Below, in pieces: positions 41,977 through 50,734 of a DNA stretch of 64,000 nucleotides. Position 1 is the first letter of the stretch. Each line of letters begins with the position of its first letter. The position numbers and the translations under genes were made by a program. The notes under the pieces were generated by a model that made no database searches, had not been told where the DNA came from, and was given only the letters and a program-made list of their open reading frames with translations. Origin of the DNA: Pusillibacter faecalis (GTDB taxonomy: Bacteria > Bacillota > Clostridia > Oscillospirales > Oscillospiraceae); assembly GCF_018408705.1 (NCBI RefSeq), contig NZ_AP023420.1, forward strand, positions 1,984,001 to 2,048,000, given 5' to 3'.

Positions 41977-42723
41977 ATGAATCAATCCTTCTTTATCGGC
42001 GCGGTTGGCGCACATCAACAGCAAAAGAGACTAAATGTTCAGGGAAACAATATTGCAAATGTCAATACATATGGGTTCAAGGCGGAAAAGGGACGCTTTG
42101 CGGCGCTGATGTATGAGGATATCAAGGCGATTGACAATGCGCAGCTGCCCTCAGGGGCGGGGGCCTGCCTGTGGACCACAGACACGGATTTTTCTTCCGG
42201 CGCTGGTATTGATACAGGGAGAGCGCAGGATTATATGATTTCAGGAGACGGCTTTTTCGCGCTGGTGGATCTGACCACCAATGAAGTATCGCTTACCCGA
42301 AACGGAGCATTTTCCATCGCGGAGCTGCAACGAGCCACCGGCGAGACGGATGAAAATGGACAACCTGTCATAGAGCGGGTGATGTACCTGTCCGATGGAG
42401 ACGGCCGCTTTGTTCTCAGCGACACAGGCAGCATGATTGAAGTGACAGACGGTAATGCGGAACAGCCGGTGGGAATTTTCGATTATATCAATTATAACGG
42501 TATGGAGCATCTGGATGGAACAAGGTTTCTCGCGGTTGAAAAGAACGGCGGACTCCGGGTTGGGGACGGGACGCTGGTTCACGGAATGCTGGAGGCATCC
42601 AATGTGGATCTGGCAGAGGAAATGACGAAGGTGATTGAATCCCAGCGGGCCTACAGCATGGCGCTGAAAATGGTCCAGACGTCTGATGAGATTGAAACCG
42701 TCATCAACAATCTGCGAAGCTGA
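41977..42723 (+). CDS. flgG: Flagellar distal rod protein FlgG type (FlhP-like)
   Basis: A 248-residue rod protein. The N-terminal motif is QQKRLNVQGNNIANVNTYGF, the middle has YMISGDGFFALVDLTTNEVS and the C-terminus LEASNVDLAEEMTKVIESQR with AYSMALKMVQTSDEI. It starts 15 bases after flgF with AAGGAGATG-like spacing. FlgF and FlgG build the rod beyond FlgB/FlgC. Confidence 0.88.
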   Translation: MNQSFFIGAVGAHQQQKRLNVQGNNIANVNTYGFKAEKGRFAALMYEDIKAIDNAQLPSGAGACLWTTDTDFSSGAGIDTGRAQDYMISGDGFFALVDLTTNEVSLTRNGAFSIAELQRATGETDENGQPVIERVMYLSDGDGRFVLSDTGSMIEVTDGNAEQPVGIFDYINYNGMEHLDGTRFLAVEKNGGLRVGDGTLVHGMLEASNVDLAEEMTKVIESQRAYSMALKMVQTSDEIETVINNLRS

Positions 42724-42737
42724 GGGAGGAGGAGCGA

Positions 42738-43367
42738 ATGACCATTAAAAATTACAGCGACCTGAATTCTTTGGAACTTGACACACTCAAGGAAATCGGG
42801 AGTATTGGCACCGGGAATGCCGCCACCGCGTTGTCCTCACTGATTGGGCAGCAGGTACGGATTGAGATGCCGGAGGTGCGCATCATGGGGTACAACGAGG
42901 CCATTGAGTGGATCGGAGGCCCCGAGGAGATCACAGCAGGCGTATTGGTCAAGATGAGCGGGCAGGTGAATGGGATCATGCTCTCCGTACAGCAGCTGGA
43001 ATTTGTCAATCTGGTGCTGGAGAGTATGTTGGGAAAGGGCGTTGAGGATTACAGCGGCCTTCATGAGATGGAGTGCTCTGCCCTAATTGAGGTAGGAAAT
43101 ATTATGATTTCTACCTTTATCAATGCCCTGAGCAGTCTGGCGGGAATTGATATTGAGCTGACAGTGCCCGCCTTTACCGTGGATATGCAGGGGGCCATTA
43201 TGACGGTGCCCATGGCAGAGTACGGGGGACAGTCGGATTATATTATGACCATTGGCGGCAATTTCGTCCGCAATGGCAAAACAGTTCCCTGCCGGCTGTT
43301 GTTGTCTCCGGACATTCGATCTTTAAACTTTTTGCTAAGGAAGCTGGGCGTGAGCAGTGGAGCATAA
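42738..43367 (+). CDS. cheC: CheY-P phosphatase CheC
   Basis: A 209-residue phosphatase and CheD partner in adaptation. Two CheC repeats are visible. The second has a full active site (Ser114, Glu118, Asn121, Pro144). The first reads LDTLKEIGSIGTGNAATALS, so the catalytic Asn position 22 is Ser while Asp15, Glu19 and Pro45 remain; one centre may be inactive. ATG 42738 follows GGAGGAGGAGCGA. It overlaps cheD by 11 bases. Confidence 0.92.
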   Translation: MTIKNYSDLNSLELDTLKEIGSIGTGNAATALSSLIGQQVRIEMPEVRIMGYNEAIEWIGGPEEITAGVLVKMSGQVNGIMLSVQQLEFVNLVLESMLGKGVEDYSGLHEMECSALIEVGNIMISTFINALSSLAGIDIELTVPAFTVDMQGAIMTVPMAEYGGQSDYIMTIGGNFVRNGKTVPCRLLLSPDIRSLNFLLRKLGVSSGA

Positions 43368-43836
43368 GCTGATTGTTGGTATTGCGGACATGAAGATGGC
43401 AAAGGACAGCGGGATGCTGGTGACTTATGCGCTGGGGTCCTGCATCGGCATTTGCCTGTACGACCCGCTGAAAAAGCTGGGGGCCATGGTTCATGTCATG
43501 CTGCCGCTGAATATGGAGACCGGCCGCACCAATACCATGAAATACGCGGATACAGGAATCCGTGAGACCCTGCGGATGATGGAGTCCAGAGGCGCGATGC
43601 GTTCCCGCATCACCGCGAAGATCGCAGGCGGAGCGAAAATGTTTGAGGTCAGCGGCGGCGCACTGGGAAATATTGGACAGCGCAATATCGAAAGCGTTCA
43701 CATCAACTTAAAGCGGGAGGGTATCCGGCTTTTGAAAGAGGATGTGGGCGGAACCGTGGCGCGCACCCTGCTGTTTGATGTATCAACGGGCATGGGATGC
43801 GTCCGCTGCTATGGCAAGCCAGAGCTTATTATTTAG
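43357..43836 (+). CDS. cheD: Chemoreceptor glutamine deamidase CheD
   Basis: A 159-residue enzyme that deamidates receptor glutamines and is regulated by binding CheC. The catalytic triad spacing is preserved: Thr23, Cys29 in LGSCIG, and His46 in MVHVMLP. The later GGAKMFEV and GRNIESV-like region (GQRNIESVHINLKREGIRLL) also matches. It starts at GTG 43357 within the end of cheC, implying translational coupling. The predicted substrate, an MCP, is encoded at 52954. Confidence 0.92.
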   Translation: MEHKLIVGIADMKMAKDSGMLVTYALGSCIGICLYDPLKKLGAMVHVMLPLNMETGRTNTMKYADTGIRETLRMMESRGAMRSRITAKIAGGAKMFEVSGGALGNIGQRNIESVHINLKREGIRLLKEDVGGTVARTLLFDVSTGMGCVRCYGKPELII

Positions 43837-43865
43837 AAATCACTGACGGAGAGGAGTGGCCCAAT

Positions 43866-44789
43866 ATGCTGGAAGAAGATAAAAAGGGAATTTTGCTGGA
43901 GTCCGGGACAAATGAAATTGAAGTCATGGAGTTCACCATCGATGGCAGCCTGTATGGTATCAACGTGGCAAAGGTGAAAGAAATTCTGGTTTCCGCGCCG
44001 GTTAAGCCCATGCCCCATGCGCACGCCGCGGTGGAGGGTATTTTCAAGCCGCGGGATGTCGTGATCACAGTGGTGGACCTGCCGAAATATTTGCTGGGAG
44101 TGTCGGAGGAAAAAGGGCCAAAAGACCTGTTTATTGTGACCAATTTCAATAAAATGAATATTGCATTCCGGGTTCACACCGTAGTGGGGATCAGCCGTAT
44201 TTCCTGGAAGGATATCCAAAAGCCCGACAAAACAATATCCGGAGGCAGAGAGGGCGTTGCCACAGGGATTGCCCAGTGCGGGGAAGATTTGGTCACGATT
44301 CTGGACTTTGAAAAAATTGTGGCGGAGATTGCGCCGGAGACCACCATACAGATGTCTGAAATTGAGCAGCTGGGACCGCGGAACCGCAGTGATTCTGCCA
44401 TTGTAGTGGCAGAAGATTCCATACTTTTAAGCAAAATGATTGAGGAAGCGCTGCATAAGTCCGGCTATGTCAACACGAGGATGTTCCCCAACGGGCAGGA
44501 GCTGTGGGACTATCTGAACACCCTGCGGGGCAATGACAGGCTGGACGAGTTGGTATCGCTGATCATCACGGATATTGAGATGCCGCAGATGGATGGACAC
44601 CGGCTCACAAAGCTGGTAAAGAGCGACAAAGAGTTTCAACATATTCCGCTGGTCATCTTTTCCTCTCTGATTACAGAAGAGATGCGGCGCAAGGGAAAAG
44701 AGCTGGGAGCGGATGAGCAGATGAGTAAGCCGGAAATTGGGCATTTGGTTCAGGTGATTGACCATTTGCTGGATCATCCGAAACGCTGA
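43866..44789 (+). CDS. cheV: Chemotaxis coupling protein CheV
   Basis: A 307-residue fusion of a CheW-like coupling domain (residues 15-160: EVMEFTIDGSLYGINVAKVK, FKPRDVVITVVDLPKYLLGV) and a receiver domain (about 180-307: AIVVAEDSILLSKMIEEAL, phosphorylation Asp in LIITDIEMPQMDG, Lys in QMSKPE). It connects receptors to CheA and takes part in adaptation. ATG 43866 follows GAGGAG by nine bases; the longer frame runs through cheD. With no cheW in the window it may carry more of the coupling role here. Confidence 0.93.
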   Translation: MLEEDKKGILLESGTNEIEVMEFTIDGSLYGINVAKVKEILVSAPVKPMPHAHAAVEGIFKPRDVVITVVDLPKYLLGVSEEKGPKDLFIVTNFNKMNIAFRVHTVVGISRISWKDIQKPDKTISGGREGVATGIAQCGEDLVTILDFEKIVAEIAPETTIQMSEIEQLGPRNRSDSAIVVAEDSILLSKMIEEALHKSGYVNTRMFPNGQELWDYLNTLRGNDRLDELVSLIITDIEMPQMDGHRLTKLVKSDKEFQHIPLVIFSSLITEEMRRKGKELGADEQMSKPEIGHLVQVIDHLLDHPKR

Positions 44790-44806
44790 ATGCGGAGGCA
44801 TGGGCC

Positions 44807-46096
44807 ATGGGCAGCAAGTACATTGTAAGACAGCCGATTAAAGATGCGGCAGGTGAAATCCTGGGATATGAGATTCTATATCACGGTGAAAACCAGGCGT
44901 TTATAGGAGATGCCGGTGCGGCCAATGAGTTTGCCGCAGCAGATACCATCTATAATTTTTTGACGCAGAACAGCACAAAAAGCCTAAAGGGCTCCTTGAA
45001 CTTCATGACCTTTACCACCATGCTCCTGATGAAAAAAACGCCAAGGCTGTTTGATAAGTCAGAGCTTGTGATTCAGATTGACGACAGTGTAATCATACAT
45101 CCGCTGTCCATGCATTTTGTCAATCAGTATGCCCGGGAGGGATATAAGATTGCGGCCAACGAATTCCAGTTTGCACCCCGATATTTGACATTGCTGGATA
45201 GTCTAGACTATATCAAGCTCAATTCCAAAACAACGACAGATGCCGCCATGCATAATATTATTGACATTGCACACAGCATGCATAAAAAGTGCATTGTCAC
45301 CAATATCGAGACGGAGAAGCAGTACCAAAAGGCGGTGGCGTTGGGCGCAGATGCGATGGAGGGAACCTATGTCGCAGAGAAGCTGACGACAAAGGCCCAT
45401 AGCGGAGCGTACCTTCAGAGCAACTTTTTCCGCTTGATGGTGGCGGTAACGAAGGATGAGCCGGATGTCAATGAAATCGAGCAGATGATCTCTATGGACG
45501 CCAGCCTCAGCTTCGCCCTGCTGAAGATGGCAAACTCGGTGTATTTTGCTCTGCGGCATCGGGCGACGACGATTCACCAAGCCATTATGACGCTGGGACT
45601 GGGGCAGCTGAAGCAGTGGATTTATCTGCTCAGTGCCGGCAGCACGGATAACCAGATGGATGCCGGAGCGGAAGAGTTCCTGAAATTATCTTTCATGCGG
45701 GCGAACTTCTGCAGTGAACTGATGAAGTATGCCCAGGATATGCCGATTTCCAGATCAGAGGCATATTTAATGGGAATGTTTTCTACGCTCAATTACCTCA
45801 TTGACGCGCCGCTGGAGGAAATTTTAAATGAGGTTCCAATTGCGGAGGAGATTAAGGCGGCACTGCTGCGCAAGGAGGGACGCTGCGGGAAGCTGTATGA
45901 TCTGGTGCTGAGCTATGAGGCCGCCAACTGGAACAAAATCAGCGGCCTCGCGGAGGAGTTGGGGATTCCCAACCAGGTATTGACCGGCGTGTATTTTATC
46001 TGCATGGAAAACGTCAATATGCTGTGGGAGCAGTTGAACCATCCGTATGCGGAGCAGGACCAGCCGGAGGGGAGTGCGCCGGGAGCGGGGCAGTAA
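44807..46096 (+). CDS. EAL-HDOD signalling protein (YuxH-like)
   Basis: A 429-residue protein with an N-terminal EAL-like domain (RQPIKDAAGEILGYEILYHG, YIKLN, ALGADAMEGTYVAEK) and a C-terminal HDOD domain (MISMDASLSFALLKMANSVY, then TTIHQAIMTLGLGQLKQWIY). Several EAL catalytic residues are not in their usual form, so it probably senses rather than hydrolyses c-di-GMP. As the last gene of the fla/che operon it may link second-messenger level to motility. It ends 13 bases before the terminator. Confidence 0.87.
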   Translation: MGSKYIVRQPIKDAAGEILGYEILYHGENQAFIGDAGAANEFAAADTIYNFLTQNSTKSLKGSLNFMTFTTMLLMKKTPRLFDKSELVIQIDDSVIIHPLSMHFVNQYAREGYKIAANEFQFAPRYLTLLDSLDYIKLNSKTTTDAAMHNIIDIAHSMHKKCIVTNIETEKQYQKAVALGADAMEGTYVAEKLTTKAHSGAYLQSNFFRLMVAVTKDEPDVNEIEQMISMDASLSFALLKMANSVYFALRHRATTIHQAIMTLGLGQLKQWIYLLSAGSTDNQMDAGAEEFLKLSFMRANFCSELMKYAQDMPISRSEAYLMGMFSTLNYLIDAPLEEILNEVPIAEEIKAALLRKEGRCGKLYDLVLSYEAANWNKISGLAEELGIPNQVLTGVYFICMENVNMLWEQLNHPYAEQDQPEGSAPGAGQ

Positions 46097-46109
46097 GCCT
46101 GTCAAAAAT

Positions 46110-46141
46110 GAAAGCCTGGCGCAGTACCGCGTCAGGCTTTC
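46110..46141. terminator. Bidirectional terminator ending the fla/che operon
   Basis: A 13-base-pair stem (GAAAGCCTGGCGC with GCGTCAGGCTTTC, one G-T, loop AGTACC) flanked by A- and T-rich bases, between convergent genes. Confidence 0.72.
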
Positions 46142-46154
46142 AAATATGATAGAC

Positions 46155-46835
46155 TTATGATATATCGTGCCGGGGGTGCTCCAGGACCTCCTTGCATGCA
46201 CGCAGGATCTGGGCGGTGACAGCGGAGTTGAACCGTCCCTCATAGATAGAGAGCCTGGGAGTGAGTTCACGGACCGGCATGACGACGTACTTGGGCGGAA
46301 GCTGATTCAATGCCAACGCCAAAACGTCATTCCTGCAGCGGCTGCAGCGGCATAGGCCAAAGAGCGTCATATACTGATCGGCTTTTTCCTCCACCAGAAG
46401 CTGCATAATGTTTTCGCAGGTGGTCTCGCAGACTGCGGGAGAGGAAAGGGGCTCCGCAGGCGGCTGAGTTTCAGCGTCTTTTTCCGCGGCTGGAGGTGTA
46501 GCTGGCGGCGTTTCCGCGGAAGGGGGCGCGTCCTGCATGTGATTTTCCTGTGAAAGGGAAGGCACCGGTGGTTCTGGCATGGAACAAGAAGGAGCTGGTG
46601 CTTCTGCTTCCTCCTCCAAGGATGCCTGCAGAGCGTCCTTAATGGCAGAGGAGACTGCCATATCATTTTGCAGGGATGTCAGAATAGGGGGTGCCTGCGG
46701 GCTATGGGTGTCTTCCGGCAAAGCAGATGCAGCCGCGCCGTCTGTGGGCAGGGGAGGCTCGGCACCGCGGTTTCTGCTGAGCAGATTCATAACATGGGCG
46801 GTTTTGCTGGTGTTGGAACCCTTTACTGAGGCCAT
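46155..46835 (-). CDS. ComFB-domain protein with long disordered N-terminus
   Basis: A 226-residue protein. Residues 1-140 are low-complexity, rich in Pro, Ala, Glu and Ser. The C-terminal 85 residues match the ComFB domain: ENIMQLLVEEKADQYMTLFG, then the cysteine-rich LCRCSRCRNDVLALALNQLP and PKYVV, ending SAVTAQILRACKEVLEHPRH. Recent work describes ComFB domains as cyclic di-nucleotide receptors with a Cys-rich zinc site. ATG 46833-46835 has AAGGAG ten bases ahead. It is co-transcribed with, and 39 bases downstream of, a ParA gene, so the two probably act together. Confidence 0.8.
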   Translation of the reverse strand: MASVKGSNTSKTAHVMNLLSRNRGAEPPLPTDGAAASALPEDTHSPQAPPILTSLQNDMAVSSAIKDALQASLEEEAEAPAPSCSMPEPPVPSLSQENHMQDAPPSAETPPATPPAAEKDAETQPPAEPLSSPAVCETTCENIMQLLVEEKADQYMTLFGLCRCSRCRNDVLALALNQLPPKYVVMPVRELTPRLSIYEGRFNSAVTAQILRACKEVLEHPRHDIS

Positions 46836-46874
46836 ATGAGCGATACTCCTTTATCTTGAAAAAACGGCCGGCAA

Positions 46875-47654
46875 TCAGCTCTTTTCCGGAAGTGGAAACC
46901 GATCTCCCGCCACAATGCTTACGATACTCTGCAAATCCAAGGCAGGCTTAGAGGCAGGACGGTAGGTGAGAACACTCTGACCATGAGCCGGAGCCATGGC
47001 GACTCCGACGCCCCTTCGAATCTTCGTGGGAAACACTTGGCTGTCCAGTTGACAGGCGACCTCCTCCGCCAGCTCCAGAATCTCCTGAGAGAGAGTCAGA
47101 CGGGCGTTAAATTTATTGAGGAGAATGCCCAGAACCTTCAGGTTCGGGTTAAAGGATTGGCGTACCGCTTCTATGGTGTCTTGAATCTGAGAGATTCCAA
47201 CCAGGCTGAGGACCTCCGCCTCCATGGGAATGATGAGGCTTGTTGAGGCGACATAGGCGTTGATCGTCAGAATATTCAGTGCCGGCGGAGTGTCAATCAC
47301 AACAAAGTCATAGGCACCTGAGAGCAGATTCAGCTGCTGGGCCAGCATAAACTCGCGGCGCGGCGCTGTAAATGCAACCTCGGCGGTGGACAGCATGATG
47401 TCAGAGGGAAGAATATCTCCATACTGGGTGGATATTACGGCCTCTTGAATCATGGCAGCGCCGGTGAGCACATCATAAACAGTATGTCCGCTCCCAATAT
47501 CCAGTCCAAGGGCAAAGGCCAGATTTCCCTGGGGATCGAGGTCAATGCCCAGCACCCGGGCGCCTCTTTGGTGAAGGCCGCAGACCAGTGCTGCGGCGAC
47601 GGTTGTTTTTCCGACGCCGCCCTTTTGATTGGTAACAGTAATAATCTCTGGCAA
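46875..47654 (-). CDS. ParA/Soj family ATPase
   Basis: A 259-residue Walker-type ATPase. The deviant Walker A is TNQKGGVGKTTVAAALV with the signature Lys (KGGVGKTT), and the family continues with DLDPQGNLAFALG, VVIDTPPALNILTINAY and ILLNKFNARLTLSQEIL. It resembles chromosome/plasmid ParA more than FlhG/MinD, since there is no C-terminal amphipathic membrane helix. Start TTG 47652-47654 follows GGGAGG by nine bases. No ParB or parS sites are visible. A sigma-28-like promoter and its flagellar setting suggest positioning of flagellar or chemotaxis complexes. Confidence 0.88.
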   Translation of the reverse strand: MPEIITVTNQKGGVGKTTVAAALVCGLHQRGARVLGIDLDPQGNLAFALGLDIGSGHTVYDVLTGAAMIQEAVISTQYGDILPSDIMLSTAEVAFTAPRREFMLAQQLNLLSGAYDFVVIDTPPALNILTINAYVASTSLIIPMEAEVLSLVGISQIQDTIEAVRQSFNPNLKVLGILLNKFNARLTLSQEILELAEEVACQLDSQVFPTKIRRGVGVAMAPAHGQSVLTYRPASKPALDLQSIVSIVAGDRFPLPEKS

Positions 47655-47694
47655 GGAATTCCGCCTCCCAATGTAAAAACTGTGAGATTCCCTC

Positions 47695-47722
47695 TTATTT
47701 TTCTGAAGAGATGTGTCGATAA
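47695..47722 (+). promoter_or_regulatory. Sigma-28-like promoter of fliD
   Basis: TTATT (47695-47699), 15 bases, then GTCGATAA (47715-47722), about 100 bases before fliD. It has the same boxes and spacing as the hemerythrin fusion promoter. Confidence 0.5.
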
Positions 47723-47758
47723 AAAAATAGAAGAATTATGAAGTCCACTCATAGAGAA

Positions 47759-47785
47759 TATCGACAAATTTAGTCAATAAATAAG
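47759..47785 (-). promoter_or_regulatory. Sigma-28-like promoter of parA-comFB
   Basis: On the minus strand TTAT (47782-47785), 15 bases, then GTCGATAT (47759-47766). Divergent from the fliD promoter and overlapping its transcript start region. Confidence 0.45.
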
Positions 47786-47821
47786 AGGGCAATGCCCGGT
47801 TTTTCAAAGGAGTGAAAGGAT

Positions 47822-50329
47822 ATGGCGTCTGTCAGCAGCGTGGGCAGCAGCTCCAGCAGCATTTACGGCACCCGGAATGTCATTTCAGGCCTAGCCAGTG
47901 GAATTGACACGGAAACTCTGATTGAGAATGCCGTCTCCGGCTATCAACTGAAAATCTCAAATCTGCAGCAAAAGCGGACCAAGGTGGAGTGGCAGCAGGA
48001 GGCCTACCGTAGCATCATTGCAAAAATGTCGGCCTTTACCGATAAATATACCTCCTATATGTCCGCGACGAACCTGATGTCCACGGCCTTCTTTGACAGT
48101 GCGGTGAAGGTCAGCACGGCTGGTGCTTATGCGGATAAGATCTCTGCCAGCGGCAGGACCAACAGCGATGTACAGATCTTAGGCGTCAAGCAGCTGGCCA
48201 AGTCGGCAATCTACACAGTCTCCGGCTTGACCGGCGGGAGCGGCGATTTGCCCTCCATTTCCGGAGAGCAAATCAATTTGAAAGAGAAGCAGCCGCTGAG
48301 CAATCTCTCCGGTTCACTGACGATTAACTATGGCGGGGGGCGGTCCTATACCGTCGACTTCGGTGAACTGGATATTTACAGCAGCGCCGACGAGCTGGCC
48401 AAGGCGATTGACGAAAAGCTGGGCGAGCAAACCATGACGCTCTCGGACGGCACGATGGTGGATGCAAATACAAGAATCGGAGTGCGCGTCAACGGTGAAA
48501 GCATTGAATTTTATGACAAGGGCGGCGCTGGCAACAATGTTTATATCAGCTCGGCCAGCGGGGATATCAAAAAGACCTTAGGACTCACGCCCTCCGAGAG
48601 CACCAAGAGCCTGGATCTGTCCGGTGTGGAGCTTGTGAATGAGGACGGCACCGTAGGGGATTATCTCTCCGGCAAGGAGCTGACGGTCACTCTGGATGGT
48701 GTGACGAAGAAGATCACCCTGCCCGACTATCGAAAAGCGGATGGACATACATGGACCAATGTGGAGTATCTCGACGAGCTGCAAAAGAGGCTGGATGATA
48801 GCTTCGGCGCTGGGAAGATTACAGTGGATCGCAACAGTGTCAGCGGTCGGGATGCGTTTTCCCTGAAGCTGACGACCCAGAAGGGGTCCACGATGGCGGT
48901 CTCCGGGAATGCGGCCGAGGCGATTGGCCTGGGAAGCGGCGCCAGCACCTATGTCGACACTAGCCAGACATTGGGAGACATCTTGAAGGACGCAGACTGG
49001 GGCAAGTTTACCCTGACAAAAGCCGAGGGCGAGGTTAAAAAAATTGATGTGGAGGCCACGGAGGACACCCCTGCCTATTCCTACTATGTGGATTCCAAGG
49101 GTCATAAAGTGGCCAAGAGCTATGATGACGGCCAGTATTACCGGGTGGACGACAAGGGCGAATTTCTGTACGAGTTCAAAGTCAACGACCAGGTGGTGGG
49201 CAGCTTCAGCAAAAACACCGCTCTGGAGAGCGTACTGACTGCGATCAACGGCAACGCGGATGTGGGCGTCACTGTCAACTACTCCAAGACCACCAACCAG
49301 TTTCAGTTCGTGGCCAAGGAGAGCGGCGCCGCCGGCCGTGTGGAGATGGGCGACGGCCTGGCCAGTGCCCTGTTTGGGGGCGGTACGGAGGAGAAGGGAC
49401 AGGATGCGATCCTCTCCATGTCGGTTAATGGCCAGATTTTGGAGGATATTACCCGCAGCAGCAATACCTTCAACGTGGACGGACTGAGTGTAAATTTGAA
49501 GGGGACCTTCAACTATGCAGAGACGGATGTAACGGACGAAAGTGGAAAGGTCATAACAGCGGCGGGGACTCTGGTGGAGGACCCGGAGGCTGTGACCTTT
49601 ACCTCCACCTCTGACGCAGATAAGGTCGTGGATGCAATCCGATCCATGGTGGAGGACTACAATGCCATGGTGACGGAGATCAAGAACGCCTATTCCACTC
49701 TGCCGGCCCAAAAGTCCAGCGGCGCGTATTATGAGCCGCTGACGGACAAGGATATGGAGGGGATGTCTGAGTCCGCCATTGCCGCCTATGAGGAGAAGGC
49801 AAAGCAGGGATTACTGTTTGGCGATTCCGATCTCTCCGCCCTGTACAGCCGCCTGCTCAACGCTGTCTCCATGACCGGCAGCGACGGCGCGGCGCTGAAG
49901 GCCGCCGGGATTACCACGGCCTACAGCAACGGACTGACGACCTTGACTCTGGATGAGACCACTCTGCGCGCCACCCTGGAGACTGACCCGGACAAGGTAC
50001 GGGATATTTTTACCAAGAGCACAGAGAGCGGTGCTTCCACCAATGGCTTGATGCAGGCGTTGAAGACACCCCTGGATCTGTACGGAAAGACTACGGGCGG
50101 CAAGGGAATCCTGGTGGAGAAGGCAGGTTCCCCGCTGGCCAGCAGCACGCTCTATTCCAATACAATTCAGACGCAGCTGGATGCGCTGGATCAGCAAATT
50201 CAGAAGTGGCAGGACAAAATGTCCGACCAGATTGACCGCTATACCGCAAAGTTTTCAGCGCTGGAGCAGTTGGTCAGCGAAATGAATTCGCAGAGCTCTT
50301 ACTTCGCCGGCTTGATGAGCGGCTATTGA
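47822..50329 (+). CDS. fliD: Flagellar filament cap protein FliD
   Basis: An 835-residue protein, much longer than the 450-500 usual in Bacillus. The conserved ends are present: N-terminal ISGLASGIDTETLIENAVSG with KISNLQQKRTKVEWQQEAYR, and C-terminal TLDETTLRATLETDPDKVRD followed by coiled QTQLDALDQQIQKWQDKMSD and a final YFAGLMSGY. The extra length is in the middle, as inserted outward-facing domains. ATG 47822 follows AAGGAG by nine bases. It promotes flagellin polymerisation at the filament tip and may contribute to adhesion. Confidence 0.93.
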   Translation: MASVSSVGSSSSSIYGTRNVISGLASGIDTETLIENAVSGYQLKISNLQQKRTKVEWQQEAYRSIIAKMSAFTDKYTSYMSATNLMSTAFFDSAVKVSTAGAYADKISASGRTNSDVQILGVKQLAKSAIYTVSGLTGGSGDLPSISGEQINLKEKQPLSNLSGSLTINYGGGRSYTVDFGELDIYSSADELAKAIDEKLGEQTMTLSDGTMVDANTRIGVRVNGESIEFYDKGGAGNNVYISSASGDIKKTLGLTPSESTKSLDLSGVELVNEDGTVGDYLSGKELTVTLDGVTKKITLPDYRKADGHTWTNVEYLDELQKRLDDSFGAGKITVDRNSVSGRDAFSLKLTTQKGSTMAVSGNAAEAIGLGSGASTYVDTSQTLGDILKDADWGKFTLTKAEGEVKKIDVEATEDTPAYSYYVDSKGHKVAKSYDDGQYYRVDDKGEFLYEFKVNDQVVGSFSKNTALESVLTAINGNADVGVTVNYSKTTNQFQFVAKESGAAGRVEMGDGLASALFGGGTEEKGQDAILSMSVNGQILEDITRSSNTFNVDGLSVNLKGTFNYAETDVTDESGKVITAAGTLVEDPEAVTFTSTSDADKVVDAIRSMVEDYNAMVTEIKNAYSTLPAQKSSGAYYEPLTDKDMEGMSESAIAAYEEKAKQGLLFGDSDLSALYSRLLNAVSMTGSDGAALKAAGITTAYSNGLTTLTLDETTLRATLETDPDKVRDIFTKSTESGASTNGLMQALKTPLDLYGKTTGGKGILVEKAGSPLASSTLYSNTIQTQLDALDQQIQKWQDKMSDQIDRYTAKFSALEQLVSEMNSQSSYFAGLMSGY

Positions 50330-50351
50330 AAAGGGCGGTGAGCCGATTACG

Positions 50352-50729
50352 ATGGATCTGAAGGGTTATCAGCAATACAAGGAACAGAGCATCGCCACCA
50401 TGACACAAGAAGAGCTGCTGCTTTTGCTGTATGATGAGCTGGTCAAGCGGCTGGTGCAGGCGGAGCTGGCGCTGGATAAAAAGGAGTATCCGCTGTTTGA
50501 GGCATCTGTGCAGCGCGGTATTGAGATTATAGATTATTTGGACAGCACGCTGGACCGGAAATATGAGATCAGCCACAGCCTGGGCCGGTTGTATGAATAC
50601 TTCCATTATGAGCTGGGACGCGCAAAGATCGGCAGGCGGAAAGAGCCGCTGACCGGAGTAAAAATCAAGGCGGGCGAGCTGCGGGAGGCGTTCCGTGAGG
50701 CGGCAAAAAACGCAAAACAGAGGAAGTAG
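50352..50729 (+). CDS. fliS: Flagellin export chaperone FliS
   Basis: A 125-residue helical chaperone that binds flagellin C-terminus before export. It shows GYQQYKEQSIATMTQEELLL, then LLYDELVKRLVQAELALDK and the last helix ISHSLGRLYEYFHYELGRAK. It starts 22 bases after fliD, the common fliD-fliS order. Confidence 0.93.
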   Translation: MDLKGYQQYKEQSIATMTQEELLLLLYDELVKRLVQAELALDKKEYPLFEASVQRGIEIIDYLDSTLDRKYEISHSLGRLYEYFHYELGRAKIGRRKEPLTGVKIKAGELREAFREAAKNAKQRK

Positions 50730-50734
50730 GAGGT

